The notes under the pieces were generated by a model. That model was not told where the DNA came from and made no database searches. It was given only the letters and a program-made list of their open reading frames with translations. The position numbers and the translations under genes are program-made. Source: Allobosea sp. Tri-44 (GTDB taxonomy: Bacteria > Pseudomonadota > Alphaproteobacteria > Rhizobiales > Beijerinckiaceae). Taken from it: a DNA stretch of 64,000 nt. Positions 42,501 through 51,801 of the stretch are shown piece by piece. The stretch is from NCBI RefSeq assembly GCF_004123845.1, contig NZ_NBDP01000007.1, positions 186,001-250,000 on the forward strand. Reading direction: 5' to 3'. Positions within the stretch are counted from its first letter, which is position 1, and the number at the start of each line of letters is the position of its first letter.

Positions 42501-43636
42501 GCGGCGAGAAGCTCAAGGCCGCGATCGCCGCGCGCGCCAAGGCCGAGGGCTTCGTGGTCATGCGCGTCGCACCCGTCGACGCGATTCCCGAGGCGCCGCA
42601 GCGCCTCGCCGGCTGGCTCGAAGCCGGCCATCATGGCGAAATGACCTGGTTGACCGAGCGCACGGCGGAGCGCGCCGACCCGGCGACTCTATGGCCGGCA
42701 GCACGCTCGGTCGTCATGCTCGGCATGAGCTATGCCGGCGAAGGCGACCCGCTCGCCGTCCTGGCGCAGCGCGACCGCGGCGCGATCTCGCTCTATGCCC
42801 GCCGGCGCGATTATCATGACGTGATCAAGGGCAAGCTGAAGAGCGTCGCCGGCGTGCTCGCGGCGCGCGGCAACGCCGAGGTCAAGGTCTTCGTCGACAC
42901 CGCCCCGGTGATGGAAAAGCCCCTCGCTCAGGCCGCCGGGCTCGGCTGGCAGGGCAAGCAGACCGTGCTGGTCTCGCGCCAGCATGGCGCCTGGCTTTTC
43001 CTCGGCGCGATCTACACCTCAGCCGAACTGCCGGCGGACGAGCCGGAGCGGGACCATTGCGGCTCCTGCACGCGCTGCCTCGACATCTGTCCGACCAAGG
43101 CCTTCCCGGCGCCCTACCAGCTCGATTCGCGGCGCTGCATCGCCTACCTCACGATCGAGCATCAGGGCCATATCGAACCCGAATTCCGCGCGGATATCGG
43201 CAATCGCATCTTTGGCTGCGACGACTGCCTCGCCGTCTGCCCCTGGAACAAGTTCGCGGAAGCCTCGCACGAGACGCGCCTGGCGCTGAAGGACGAGCTC
43301 GACGCGCTGCCGCTGACGGAGCTCGCTGCGCTCGATGACGCTGCTTTCCGTCTGCTCTTTGCCGGCACGCCGGTGAAGCGGACCGGTCGCGATCGCTTCA
43401 TCCGCAATGTGCTGATCGCGATCGGCAACAGCGGCGACCCGGCGCTGGCCGCAAGCGCCGAAGCCCTGCTCGACGACGCTTCGCCGCTGGTCAGGGCAAT
43501 GGCGACCTGGGCGCTCGGGCGGCTTGTCCCGGCCCGCGCTGCCGAACTCGCCCCGGAACGCCTCGCGAGAGAAGCGGATCCCGACGTCAGGGGCGAATGG
43601 GCTCGCCTTCTCCCCAACGAACTGGAACCAGCATGA
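42497..43636 (+). CDS. queG: epoxyqueuosine reductase
   Basis: A cobalamin- and iron-sulfur-dependent enzyme for the last step of queuosine tRNA modification. Key parts are VMLGMSYAG, YARRRDYHDVIKGKLKSV, VDTAPVMEKPLAQAAGLGWQGKQT, the two ferredoxin clusters CGSCTRCLDICPTKAF with RRC and CDDCLAVCPWNKFA, and C-terminal HEAT-like repeats (ALAASAEALLDDASPLVRAMATWALGRL). The family N terminus corresponds to EKLKAAIAARAKAEGF. The only in-frame initiator candidates are a CTG at 42497 that overlaps the previous TGA, or an ATG at 42398 inside fzlA. I give the CTG because it fits the family length. The next gene overlaps by ATGA. Confidence 0.88.
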   Translation: MSGEKLKAAIAARAKAEGFVVMRVAPVDAIPEAPQRLAGWLEAGHHGEMTWLTERTAERADPATLWPAARSVVMLGMSYAGEGDPLAVLAQRDRGAISLYARRRDYHDVIKGKLKSVAGVLAARGNAEVKVFVDTAPVMEKPLAQAAGLGWQGKQTVLVSRQHGAWLFLGAIYTSAELPADEPERDHCGSCTRCLDICPTKAFPAPYQLDSRRCIAYLTIEHQGHIEPEFRADIGNRIFGCDDCLAVCPWNKFAEASHETRLALKDELDALPLTELAALDDAAFRLLFAGTPVKRTGRDRFIRNVLIAIGNSGDPALAASAEALLDDASPLVRAMATWALGRLVPARAAELAPERLAREADPDVRGEWARLLPNELEPA

Positions 43637-44499
43637 AGCTCGTCATTTTCGGCCTCGGCTATTCGGCCGGGTTCTTCGCACGCGCCGCTCTGGCGAAGGG
43701 CTGGGACGTCACCGGCACGGTGCGCTCGGCCGAGAAGGCCGGCGAGCTCAGCCGGCAGGGCCTGCACACATTGGTCTTCGGCGGCTTTGCCATCTCGACG
43801 CCGCTGGCCAAAGTGCTCGCCGATGCGGATGCGGTGCTGGTCTCGGCTCAGCCGGACGAGGCCGGTGACCCGGTGCTCGGCGCGCTCACCGAGAAGCTTG
43901 CTGAGGCCGAGAAGCTGCGCTGGATCGGCTATCTCTCGACCATCGGCGTCTATGGCGACCATGGCGGCGCCTGGATCGACGAAACAGCCGAATGCCGGCC
44001 GACCAGCCGGCGCTCGCGGCAGCGGCTGGAGGTCGAGCAGGACTGGCTCGCCTTCGGCGCGAATAGCGGCAAGGCGGTGCAGATCTTCCGCCTGTCTGGC
44101 ATCTATGGCCCCGGCCGCAATGCGATCACCAAATTGCAGGCCGGCAGCGCCAACCGGCTGATCAAGCCCGGCCAGGTCTTCAACCGCATCCATGTCGACG
44201 ATATCGCCGGCGTGCTGATGGCTTCGCTCGAGAAGCCGCGCCCCGGCGCGATCTATAACGTCACCGATGACGAGCCGGCGCCACCGCAGGATGTCATCAG
44301 CTTCGCGGCCGAGATGGCCGGGCTGGAGCCGCCGCCGGAAACGCCATTCGATCCCGCAAAGCTCTCGCCGATGGCGGCGAGCTTCTACAGCGAAAACAAG
44401 CGGGTCTCGAACGCGCTGGTGAAGCGCGAACTCGGCTATGCTTTCCGTTACCCGGATTATCGGCAGGCGCTGCGCGACCTGGCGGCAGCAGGACCGTAG
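43633..44499 (+). CDS. SDR-family NAD(P)-dependent oxidoreductase/epimerase (YeeZ-like)
   Basis: 288 residues with a Rossmann start KLVIFGLGYSAGFFARAALAKGWDVTGTVRS. Further features are YLSTIGVYGDHGGAWIDETA, IFRLSGIYGPGRNAITKLQAG, and HVDDIAGVLMASLEKPRPGAIYNVTDDEPAPPQDV. This resembles the extended SDR / YeeZ-like group with an unusual catalytic arrangement. The reaction is unknown. It starts in the last bases of queG (ATGA overlap), so fzlA, queG and this gene form one operon. Confidence 0.85.
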   Translation: MKLVIFGLGYSAGFFARAALAKGWDVTGTVRSAEKAGELSRQGLHTLVFGGFAISTPLAKVLADADAVLVSAQPDEAGDPVLGALTEKLAEAEKLRWIGYLSTIGVYGDHGGAWIDETAECRPTSRRSRQRLEVEQDWLAFGANSGKAVQIFRLSGIYGPGRNAITKLQAGSANRLIKPGQVFNRIHVDDIAGVLMASLEKPRPGAIYNVTDDEPAPPQDVISFAAEMAGLEPPPETPFDPAKLSPMAASFYSENKRVSNALVKRELGYAFRYPDYRQALRDLAAAGP

Positions 44500-44506
44500 T
44501 CTCGAA

Positions 44507-45463
44507 TCAGGCGGCGTAACGCCCGGCCTCGCCGTCGAGATACTCGATATAGCGCCGGTCGATCGCGGTGACCGGCAGGATGACCAGCACGTCTGTGGTT
44601 CCGAACTGCTTGTCGATCACCGCGCCGGAGCCGAAGCGGGCACCAACGCGCAGATAGCCCTTCACCAGCGGCGGCAGGCATTTCAGCGCGAGCTTGGCGT
44701 CGATCATGCCGGCTGGCAGGCGATCCATCGCGACCTGGCGCTCAGGCTGCGCCACAACCCGCCAGTCGCCTTGGGCCGTGGCGTGATGGTGGATGAAGCT
44801 CAATGGCAGCGCCAACATGTCGGGATCGACGCCGTCGAAGCTGGCGCAGCCGAACATCGCGTCGATGCGGTGATGCTGGCAATAGGCCCAGATACCGTGC
44901 CAGAGCAGCTCGACCGTCTTCTTGGTGCGGTAGGGCTTCAGCACGCAGGAGCGGCCGAGCTCGAGGAAGCGCAGATCAGGATGGCGCGCCAGGAGCGGTG
45001 CGATATCGAATTCGGATTGCGTGTAGAAGCCGCCGAGCTTGGCAACGGCCTGCTCGCGCATCAGCCTGTAAGTGCCGACCACCTTGGGCTTGATCCCGCC
45101 GAAACGCCCGCGCGCGGCATGGTCGATGACGAGCAGATGGTCGCAGACGGCGTCGAATCTGTCAGCGTCGCGCCGGAACATGCGCGAGACCACGTCGGGC
45201 TTGGCCGACATCTCCTGGTAGAAAACGCGGTAGCGCAGGCGCTGCGCCCGCCAGATCTCGCGCGGGCCGCGGGCCAGCCTGACTTCGAGCGAGCCGGAGC
45301 GGCCGAGCGTGCCGGACAGCGCGTCGGGACCAGGAAAACCAAAGCCACCGAGTTGCTTGCCAGCTGCAAACAGGTTCGATGGCGAGAAGCGCTGCAGCAA
45401 GGCCTGGCCGGCCGGCTTCTGCTTTGCCGGCTGACGTAAACCCTGGAAAACATCGCGCGTCAT
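44507..45463 (-). CDS. olsB: OlsB-like N-acyltransferase (ornithine lipid synthesis)
   Basis: A GNAT-type acyltransferase of about 318 residues. It transfers a 3-hydroxyacyl chain from acyl-ACP to ornithine, the first step of ornithine lipid synthesis. Typical stretches are RLARGPREIWRAQRLRYRVFYQEMSA, DAVCDHLLVID, VVGTYRLMR, FLELGRSCVLKPYRTKKTVELLWHGIWAYC and CASFDGVDP. Ornithine lipids are phosphorus-free membrane lipids used under phosphate limitation. The second acyltransferase OlsA is not adjacent. An alternative start lies at 45499. The gene is convergent with the SDR gene, seven bases apart. Confidence 0.85.
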   Translation of the reverse strand: MTRDVFQGLRQPAKQKPAGQALLQRFSPSNLFAAGKQLGGFGFPGPDALSGTLGRSGSLEVRLARGPREIWRAQRLRYRVFYQEMSAKPDVVSRMFRRDADRFDAVCDHLLVIDHAARGRFGGIKPKVVGTYRLMREQAVAKLGGFYTQSEFDIAPLLARHPDLRFLELGRSCVLKPYRTKKTVELLWHGIWAYCQHHRIDAMFGCASFDGVDPDMLALPLSFIHHHATAQGDWRVVAQPERQVAMDRLPAGMIDAKLALKCLPPLVKGYLRVGARFGSGAVIDKQFGTTDVLVILPVTAIDRRYIEYLDGEAGRYAA

Positions 45464-45588
45464 AGACAGTCTGGCCTCTGCGATCTCGGATCGGCGCATG
45501 ACAGCTCTGCGCCGACCGTCTTACGAGATCGCGACAAAACTACGTCAGTGCGATGACGAAGCCAACCGCCTGTGAATCGAAGTGCGGC

Positions 45589-47706
45589 TCAGGCCGACAA
45601 AGCCTCGACCGTTCGCAGCGGCGAAAGCCGATCGATCCAGCTGCGCAACTGCTCGCGCGAAAGCGGTTTAGCCAGGCAATCGTCCATGCCGGCGGCAAGC
45701 GCCTGCTGGCGATCCTCCTCCGCCGTATTGGCGGTGACGGCAAGAATCGGCAACCGGCCGGCGCCGAGCTCCGCTTCGATCGTGCGTATCCGGCGCGCAA
45801 CGGCCAGCCCGTCCTGAACCGGCATGCGGATGTCGAGCAGGACGAGATCAAAGCCCTGGCCTCCTCCGCCGAGCGTGGCCTCGACGAAGCGCATAGCCTC
45901 ACCGCCATCGCGCGCCCACACCGCCGTGCAGCCGAGCCGCTCCAGGGTGCGCGTCAGCAGCAGCGCATTGATCTCGTTGTCCTCGGCGACGAGAACCCGC
46001 AGGCCGGCACCAGGCGGCTGTATCGAAGGATCAGTTGCAGGCGGCAGCGCCGCGAGGGTCTTTGAGCGTTCCGCCGGATCGAGCCGCACCTGCAGCGAGC
46101 GCGCCCGGATCGGCTTGACGAGAAAGCCAGTGAAGCCGGCGGCATAGGGCGAGCCGAAGCTGCGGCGTTCTGCAGGTGCCAGCATGATCACGATGTCGGC
46201 GACGCCGGCCCGCCGAGCCGCAGCCGCCACCGCCTGGGCCTCGCCGCCCGGGAGATTGCTATCGATCAGCACCGCGGACAGGACCGAATCGCCGGCGAGC
46301 TCGGCAAGCGCCTGTGCGTGGTCAGCGGCTCGCTGGACCTCTGCCCCGTGCCGCTCGAGACTGGCAGCGATATGCGCAGCGCTGAACGGCGCCGACGAGG
46401 CGACAAGGATGCGCCTGCCCTGCCAGTCCGATGTAGCGCCAGGTGCGGTTGCGGCCTCGCCTGCCCGCAGCGGCAGGATCAGCCGGAACAGCGCGCCACC
46501 GCTTGCTCGGTTGCTTGCCTCGACATCCCCGCCCATGGCGCGAGCAAGCCGGCGCGCGATGGCGAGGCCAAGGCCGGTGCCGGCCTGCTCGCGATGCCCG
46601 GTCAGGCCGCCCTGCTCGAACTCCTCGAAGATCGTCGCCAGCCGTTCCATCGGGATACCCGGGCCGGTATCGGCAATAGTGACGACGAACTCGCCCTCGA
46701 TGGTATCCGCTTCGATGCCCACGCCACCCTCATGGGTGAACTTCACGGCATTGCCGACGAGGTTGAGCATAATCTGGCGCAGCCGCTCCGCATCGCCGAC
46801 GAGCCGTTGCGGCACGTCCGATCCGAGCAGGGCGGAGATCTCGACGCCCTTGGCCTGGGCGCGCGGCGCCATCAGCTCGGTGATGTCCTCGATCAACGAG
46901 GCAGGATCGAACGGGGCATCAACAAGCTCGAGCTTGCCGGCCTCGACCTTGGCGAAATCGAGGATGTCGTCGACGAGGCCGAGCAGCGCCTCGCCGGATG
47001 TCCGCAGCGCCTTGACATAGGTGCTCTGCTCCGGGTCGAGCCTGGTATCGTCGAGCAGATCGGCCATGCCGAGAATGCCATTGAGCGGGGTGCGGAATTC
47101 GTGGCTGACGGTCGCCAGGAAGCGCGACTTGGCGGCGCTCGCCTCCTCTGCCTTGCTGCGCGCCTCCTCAAGGGCAGTTTCGGCAGCGATGCGCCCGCTG
47201 ATATCGCGACCGACGCGCTGCAGCACTGTTTGTCCCGCAGCGACAGGGACAACCGTCTCGACCCAGGACAACCAACGCTCGCCGGCGTCCGTCTCGATGC
47301 ATTCGTCGAAAACACGAGCCCCGCCCGGCAGCGCCTGCACGGGCCGGGCGCTGCGCACGCGCGGCTGCTCGCTGCTGCCGACAGCCTCAGCCTCGTTCTT
47401 GCCGATGAGCGCCGCATAGGCGGCATTGGCGTAGATGATCCGGCCCTCGCTGCGGCGCACGATCAGATCGCCCTGCGCCTCGATCAGGCTGCGATAGCGC
47501 TCCTCGCTGTCGGCGAGCTCCCAGAGCCGGTCGCTCAGCTTCTCGACATCACGCGTCAGCGCCTTGGCCTGCCGCGTGACCTGCTGGCGCTCGCGCAGCA
47601 GCCGAAGCGCGACGAAAGCGCAAGCCATGGCCACGGCAACGGCAGCACCTGTCAGCAGGGCGAGTGGGGACAGCGGCTCGATCATGCCATCCCATCTAGC
47701 ATCCAC
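45589..47706 (-). CDS. hybrid sensor histidine kinase with PAS and two receiver domains
   Basis: 705 residues. One membrane helix (about 13-36) is followed by a PAS-like sensor domain (about 62-175, [30 protein letters not shown]). HisKA follows with His202 ([21 protein letters not shown]), then an ATPase domain with Asn319 ([15 protein letters not shown]), DTGPGIP and [18 protein letters not shown]. The first receiver (about 432-545) keeps the acceptor-like Asp482 (LIDSNLPGG) and Lys531, but has SSAP where the acidic pair should be and Ala in place of the Thr/Ser. It is probably not phosphorylated. The second receiver (about 569-690) is intact (AEDNEIN, Asp625, Lys680). AGAGGG precedes ATG 47706. 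Its output partner is not nearby. Confidence 0.9.
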   Translation of the reverse strand: MDARWDGMIEPLSPLALLTGAAVAVAMACAFVALRLLRERQQVTRQAKALTRDVEKLSDRLWELADSEERYRSLIEAQGDLIVRRSEGRIIYANAAYAALIGKNEAEAVGSSEQPRVRSARPVQALPGGARVFDECIETDAGERWLSWVETVVPVAAGQTVLQRVGRDISGRIAAETALEEARSKAEEASAAKSRFLATVSHEFRTPLNGILGMADLLDDTRLDPEQSTYVKALRTSGEALLGLVDDILDFAKVEAGKLELVDAPFDPASLIEDITELMAPRAQAKGVEISALLGSDVPQRLVGDAERLRQIMLNLVGNAVKFTHEGGVGIEADTIEGEFVVTIADTGPGIPMERLATIFEEFEQGGLTGHREQAGTGLGLAIARRLARAMGGDVEASNRASGGALFRLILPLRAGEAATAPGATSDWQGRRILVASSAPFSAAHIAASLERHGAEVQRAADHAQALAELAGDSVLSAVLIDSNLPGGEAQAVAAAARRAGVADIVIMLAPAERRSFGSPYAAGFTGFLVKPIRARSLQVRLDPAERSKTLAALPPATDPSIQPPGAGLRVLVAEDNEINALLLTRTLERLGCTAVWARDGGEAMRFVEATLGGGGQGFDLVLLDIRMPVQDGLAVARRIRTIEAELGAGRLPILAVTANTAEEDRQQALAAGMDDCLAKPLSREQLRSWIDRLSPLRTVEALSA

Positions 47707-47791
47707 CCTCTTGAGAAAGCGTTCGTCCCATCCGCGAGGATGCGGAACGGTTTGAATGGTTTCGTTAACCTTTCAGCATGGATTGGGGCGA

Positions 47792-49330
47792 TCACGCCGC
47801 CTGCGCTGCCTGGTCGATGCGCGAGCGATAGGACAGCGCCTCGGCGAGATGGATGCGCCCGATCTGCTCTTCACCATCCAGATCGGCGAGCGTGCGCGCG
47901 ACCTTGAGCACGCGATGATAGCCGCGCGCCGTCAGCCGCATCGCATCGGCGGCGTTGCGCAGGAGCGCGAGCCCGGATGCGTCCGGCCGCGCGACATCGT
48001 CGAGCAAGGCAGCGGGGCAGCGGGCATTGGTCGTACCACCCGGAAGCCCAAGCGCGGCATAGCGCTCCGACTGGCGAGCCCGGGCCGCCGCGACGCGGCC
48101 TGCAACCTCGGCCGAACCTTCGGGCGCTGCGGGCAGGATGAGATCGGCCGCCGTCAGCGCCGGCACCTCGATGGTGATGTCGATCCGGTCGAGCATCGGA
48201 CCGGAGATCTTGGCCTGGTAGCCCGCCATGCAGCGCTCGTTAGGCCTGGTGCGGCAGGCATAGCCCGGCTCGGTCGCCTTGCCGCACCGGCAAGGGTTCA
48301 TCGCTGCGACGAGCTGGAATTTCGCAGGATAGACGGCGCGATGGTTGGCGCGCGAGATCAATACCTCGCCGGTCTCCATCGGCTGGCGCAATGCATCGAG
48401 CGCCTGAGCCTGGAACTCCGGCAATTCGTCGAGGAAGAGCACGCCGTGATGGGCAAGCGAGATCTCGCCCGGCTTTGCCTGCAGGCCGCCGCCGACGAGC
48501 GCCGCCATCGAGGCCGAATGATGCGGCGCGCGGAAGGGACGCCGGTCGGTCAATTCGCCGTCGGCGAGGTGGCCGGCGACCGAAAGCACCATCGAAACCT
48601 CGAGCAATTCGCGCGGATCGAGCGGCGGCAGGATCGACGGCAGACGGCTCGCCAGCATCGACTTGCCGGCACCGGGCGGGCCATTCATCAGCAGGTTGTG
48701 GCCCCCGGCCGCGGCGATCTCGAGCACGCGTTTGGCACTCTCCTGGCCCTTGATCTCGCGCAAGTCAGGCAGCAGCCCGCTCTGACGGGCGACGGCGGGC
48801 TGCGGCCGGGCCATCACCTGCGTGCCCTTGAAATGATTGGCGAGTTGGATCAGCGAGCGCGGCGCGAGGATATCGAGGTCGCGCGCTGCCCAGGCCGCTT
48901 CCGGCCCGCTCGCCGCCGGGCAGATCAGCCCCTGGCCCCGGGCATAGGCCGCTATCGCCGCGGGCAGCACGCCGGCGACCGGGGTGATCGAGCCATCGAG
49001 GGCAAGCTCGCCGAGCACGGTATAACCCGCGAGCGCATCGGCCGGGATCGCGCCGATCGCTGCCATGACGCCGAGCGCGATCGGCAGGTCGTAATGGCTG
49101 CCTTCCTTGGGCAGGTCGGCAGGAGCGAGATTGACGGTGATGCGCTTGGCCGGCAGCGCCAGCCCCGAGGCGATCAGCGCGGCACGCACCCGCTCCTTGC
49201 TCTCGCCGACCGCCTTGTCGGGCAGGCCGACCAGGATGAAGGCGACGCCGCCCGGCGTGACCTGGACCTGGACATCGACGGCGCGTGCCTCGATGCCCTC
49301 GAACGCCACCGTCGCGACCCGCGTCACCAT
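47792..49330 (-). CDS. comM: YifB/ComM family Mg-chelatase-like AAA ATPase
   Basis: 512 residues. The N-terminal Lon-protease-like fold is seen in FEGIEARAVDVQVQVTPGGVAFILVGLPDKAVGESKERVRAAL. The AAA core has Walker A LLMNGPPGAGKSMLASRLPSILPPL and Walker B-like HHGVLFLDELPEF. A C-terminal helical part has SQGTTNARC-type GGTTNARCPAALLDD and four cysteines (MNPCRCGKATEPGYACRTRPNERC) that may bind zinc. ComM is a hexameric helicase that promotes branch migration when incoming DNA is integrated during natural transformation. It is widespread also in non-competent bacteria. It stands alone. Confidence 0.93.
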   Translation of the reverse strand: MVTRVATVAFEGIEARAVDVQVQVTPGGVAFILVGLPDKAVGESKERVRAALIASGLALPAKRITVNLAPADLPKEGSHYDLPIALGVMAAIGAIPADALAGYTVLGELALDGSITPVAGVLPAAIAAYARGQGLICPAASGPEAAWAARDLDILAPRSLIQLANHFKGTQVMARPQPAVARQSGLLPDLREIKGQESAKRVLEIAAAGGHNLLMNGPPGAGKSMLASRLPSILPPLDPRELLEVSMVLSVAGHLADGELTDRRPFRAPHHSASMAALVGGGLQAKPGEISLAHHGVLFLDELPEFQAQALDALRQPMETGEVLISRANHRAVYPAKFQLVAAMNPCRCGKATEPGYACRTRPNERCMAGYQAKISGPMLDRIDITIEVPALTAADLILPAAPEGSAEVAGRVAAARARQSERYAALGLPGGTTNARCPAALLDDVARPDASGLALLRNAADAMRLTARGYHRVLKVARTLADLDGEEQIGRIHLAEALSYRSRIDQAAQAA

Positions 49331-49579
49331 CTATTCGCCACCCCGTCCCGCGCAACCACGCTAGCGGAAGCGCGCTATAGTTGCAAGAACAGATAGGGAA
49401 CTTTAATGTCAGTCCGCGAGGCTAGAGCATCCGTCAGGCCCGCGGTCGCCGCGGTCGATAGCGGCTGCAGCCGGTACCCGCCCTCTCCCCAAGACAGTCG
49501 CGAACGGCGGCGATAGCTGGCACTGAAACCGCGCGATCGGATCGGGATCAAGCACAGCTCGACAATCGTCAAGGCCGCT

Positions 49580-49900
49580 TCACCGCCGCGTGACGATACC
49601 GATCTCGGGCTTGGGCGTGGCGCCCAGCCAAAGCAGCAGGAAGCCGAGCAGCAAACCGGCCGCGGCGGTCGGCATCTGCAGCGCATGTACGAGCACCGGA
49701 TCCCAGAGCATGGGATGAAGATTCCGTTCGACCGCGGGCTGCAGCAAGCGGAAGCGCTCGCCGACGAGCGTCAGCAGGGTCTCGCCAAGCGGCGTGAAGC
49801 GCAGGAGCGAATTGGCGATCGAGCGCGCCCCATCGGTGAGCAAGGCGACGAAGCCTCCGGCGATGAGAAGGTAACCCAACATCCTGACGAGAAAGCGCAA
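49580..49900 (-). CDS. small membrane protein of unknown function
   Basis: About 106 residues with an N-terminal helix ([23 protein letters not shown]) and a C-terminal helix ([17 protein letters not shown]). Between them lies a conserved-looking middle ([36 protein letters not shown]). Proteins with this layout are common in Rhizobiales and are sometimes annotated as PetM-like, without functional evidence. The start is probably TTG 49900, with GGGGGA four bases upstream. ATG 49882 is the alternative. tRNA-Ser is 160 bases away on the other strand. Confidence 0.65.
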   Translation of the reverse strand: MRFLVRMLGYLLIAGGFVALLTDGARSIANSLLRFTPLGETLLTLVGERFRLLQPAVERNLHPMLWDPVLVHALQMPTAAAGLLLGFLLLWLGATPKPEIGIVTRR

Positions 49901-50062
49901 TTCGTCCCCCGATTCCCGGACTGACCGGCACTGGCTCGGCCAACAGGCATGTGTCCCCTCACCCGGTGCATTGCAACGGCAAAGGACAATTGCGCGCAAC
50001 CTCGCCGGGCTGCGGCATTAGGCCTTGAAAGAAGCGCGCGCGGACGCCATAAGCAGCGCGCC

Positions 50063-50152
50063 GGACAGGTGGCCGAGTGGTTGAAGGCGCACGCCTGGAA
50101 AGTGTGTATACGGGAAACCGTATCGCGGGTTCGAATCCCGCCCTGTCCGCCA
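50063..50152 (+). tRNA. tRNA-Ser (anticodon GGA)
   Basis: The acceptor arms GGACAGG (50063-50069) and CCTGTCC (50142-50148) pair fully, followed by G and an encoded CCA. The D-arm is GCCGAGTGGTTGAAGGC. The anticodon loop is CTGGAAA with GGA, reading UCC/UCU serine codons. A long variable arm (TACGG-GAAA-CCGTA) marks a class II tRNA. The T-arm is GCGGG-TTCGAAT-CCCGC. Serine tRNA genes are frequent integration sites for genomic islands, and the accessory region starts directly after it. Confidence 0.97.
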
Positions 50153-50610
50153 GCTAGTTTTCGAGCTTCCCCTCGCACCGCAGAACCGCGCAAAATGGCC
50201 GGTATATCCGGGCCTTGGACGCGTCGAACACTTCTCACTTTCGCTCCGGGCTAGAAAATTTGGGCGCCCCAAAAGGGCTATTCTTGGCTCCGTCCCATGC
50301 TGCTGCGGTTCTCTGCGCCAACCGCAGTAGCTAAATTTGTGTCGAGATTTGGCCCTTTCCGGACTCCGACAACGTCTGCTCCCGGGCGTTCTGGTGCGCG
50401 CGCCAGCCAACGGGCGAGAGTGGCCCGATTTTTGACTTTGAGTTCGTCCGCATTGGTGGGGCACATTCGCCCGACGGATAGTTATACAGAGGCAAGTTCG
50501 AGCCGACGGCCTGTTTGAGTCCCGACCTCTGAGAGCCGGGTAAGCACTCCGGGTCTGTGACGGCGGGTGTTTTCTCGCGAGCCGGGCGATCACTCGACCG
50601 GGGATCATAG
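50153..50610. other. 458-bp lower-GC non-coding stretch after tRNA-Ser
   Basis: No gene could be recognised. The base composition is visibly lower in GC than the surrounding core. Near 50508-50530 the sequence GTTTGAGTCCCGACCT weakly resembles the T-arm of the adjacent tRNA (GTTCGAATCCCGCCCT), which could be an eroded tRNA or attachment-site scar. No exact duplicate of the tRNA 3' end was found elsewhere in the window and no integrase is present. Confidence 0.4.
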
Positions 50611-51501
50611 CTAATCGAGGCGGACCATCTGTAGGAAATTGACCACGGCAGGGTCGTCAGCATCGCGGCGGAAGACGACCTCGGTGCCAATCTGGATCGT
50701 ATTGCCCGAGATGGGCCGGTAGACGACATGCTCGCCGATACTGATGGAACTGACCGAGGACGGCACGATGGCCACGCCCAGTCCGGCACCAACGAGGCTG
50801 ATGAGAGAAAATCCGCTGCGCGCCTCATACGCCACGCGCGGCGCAAACCCAAGCGTCAGCTGGACCAACGAGCGGTCCTGCTCAATATCCGACCCGACAT
50901 AGAGGATGAAGGGTTCATCGGCGAGCGCCTCACGTGGAATCCGGCTGCGTCGCGCCAGGGGATGGTCAACCGGAAGCGCGATCCGCAGCGGCCATTCCAT
51001 CAGGCGGATCGCATCGAGATCCTGCGGCAGCTTCCAGGCAGGGCTTCCGATAAAGCTGGCGAGGAAGCCGATCTGGATTCGGCCTTCCAGCAACTGGGCG
51101 ATCTGGGTGCTCGGATGCAGTTCCTGCAGGCCGAGCTCGACATCGGGCATTTGCCGCCGGTACTCCCGCAGGGTTTTTGACAGCACCCCAGAATAGGAAA
51201 CGTCGGCGGAGTAGCCAATTTCAATGCGGCCGATCTCGCCGCGCCCGGCCCGGCGGGCCACGATCGCAGCATGCTGCGCCTGTTCAAGGGTGCGGCGGGC
51301 CTCCCTGAGGAACAGCCGGCCAGCCTCCGTCAGAGTCACCACCCGGTTCGTCCGGTTGAGGAGCTGCACTCCCAACGTCTCCTCCAGGGCCTTGATCTGA
51401 ATGCTGAGGGCCGGCTGCGCGATGTGGAGGCGGTTGGCGGCTCGGCCAAAATGCAGCTCTTCGGCCGTGGCGACGAAGTATCGGAGGTGACGCAGATCCA
51501 T
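50611..51501 (-). CDS. LysR-family regulator of the divergent RND operon
   Basis: 296 residues. The winged helix reads DLRHLRYFVATAEELHFGRAANRLHIAQPALSIQIKALEETLGVQLLNRTNRVVTLTEAGRLFL. The effector domain starts GEIGRIEIGYSADVSYSGVLSKTLREYRRQMPDVELGLQEL, as in the CbnR/BenM-type group with IGFL and PLRIALPVDHPLA. ATG 51501 gives the standard N terminus (MDLRHLRYF); ATG 51516 is possible. It faces the RND pump operon across a 300-base AT-rich region holding two copies of a repeated motif, so it is the likely activator of the pump, responding to an unknown aromatic or toxic compound. Confidence 0.9.
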   Translation of the reverse strand: MDLRHLRYFVATAEELHFGRAANRLHIAQPALSIQIKALEETLGVQLLNRTNRVVTLTEAGRLFLREARRTLEQAQHAAIVARRAGRGEIGRIEIGYSADVSYSGVLSKTLREYRRQMPDVELGLQELHPSTQIAQLLEGRIQIGFLASFIGSPAWKLPQDLDAIRLMEWPLRIALPVDHPLARRSRIPREALADEPFILYVGSDIEQDRSLVQLTLGFAPRVAYEARSGFSLISLVGAGLGVAIVPSSVSSISIGEHVVYRPISGNTIQIGTEVVFRRDADDPAVVNFLQMVRLD

Positions 51502-51532
51502 CGATATTTTTCTCATATCGGTATTTGAATAA

Positions 51533-51546
51533 TAATATATTTGAGC
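51533..51546 (+). promoter_or_regulatory. AT-rich motif copy 1 (degenerate)
   Basis: TAATATATTTGAGC agrees with the 14-bp motif CAATATATTGGACC at 11 positions. It lies 32 bases upstream of the LysR start codon, inside the longer 22-base direct repeat. It is a possible autoregulatory site. Confidence 0.45.
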
Positions 51547-51723
51547 AGAGCAACCGCTGCAACACCCTCTCATCGTGCTGCGGCCACGTGTGGACATCGA
51601 CGTGGCGTTCGAGGGCTGCGTGCAGGGACGCGGAATGTCACATGCAGGCTCCAGGGCCCTCTTCACCGAAGAGTGGCAAGCCAAGCGACAATTGATATCT
51701 TTTACCAATCAAACTTTGAATAA

Positions 51724-51737
51724 CAATATATTGGACC
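51724..51737 (+). promoter_or_regulatory. AT-rich motif copy 2, upstream of the RND operon
   Basis: CAATATATTGGACC contains the palindrome CAATATATTG. It is 64 bases before the first adaptor gene. The same 14 bases recur exactly, inverted, at 60011-60024. Confidence 0.5.
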
Positions 51738-51801
51738 ATATAGCGTGCCGTGACTATTCCCTCCCCTGACTTTGGCTTCCGGCCAGCGAAAGGGGCATGT
51801 G

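Larger units (their letters stand above)
51502..51801. other. AT-rich divergent regulatory region (LysR / RND operon)
   Basis: 300 bases, the most AT-rich part of the window. It holds two near-identical direct repeats of about 22 bases (51524-51545 and 51715-51736, both beginning TTTGAATAA, two mismatches in the first 18) spaced 191 bases apart. A short 60-codon frame inside (51541-51723) has no ribosome site or family match and is not called. Confidence 0.6.

Noticed and set aside
50153..50610. A second tRNA or exact attachment-site copy after tRNA-Ser
   Set aside because: Only a weak resemblance to the T-arm is seen near 50510. No cloverleaf can be drawn and no exact repeat of the tRNA 3' end was found.
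51541..51723. A 60-codon frame in the LysR/RND intergenic region
   Set aside because: No ribosome site, no similarity, unusual composition, and it covers the region with repeated regulatory motifs.
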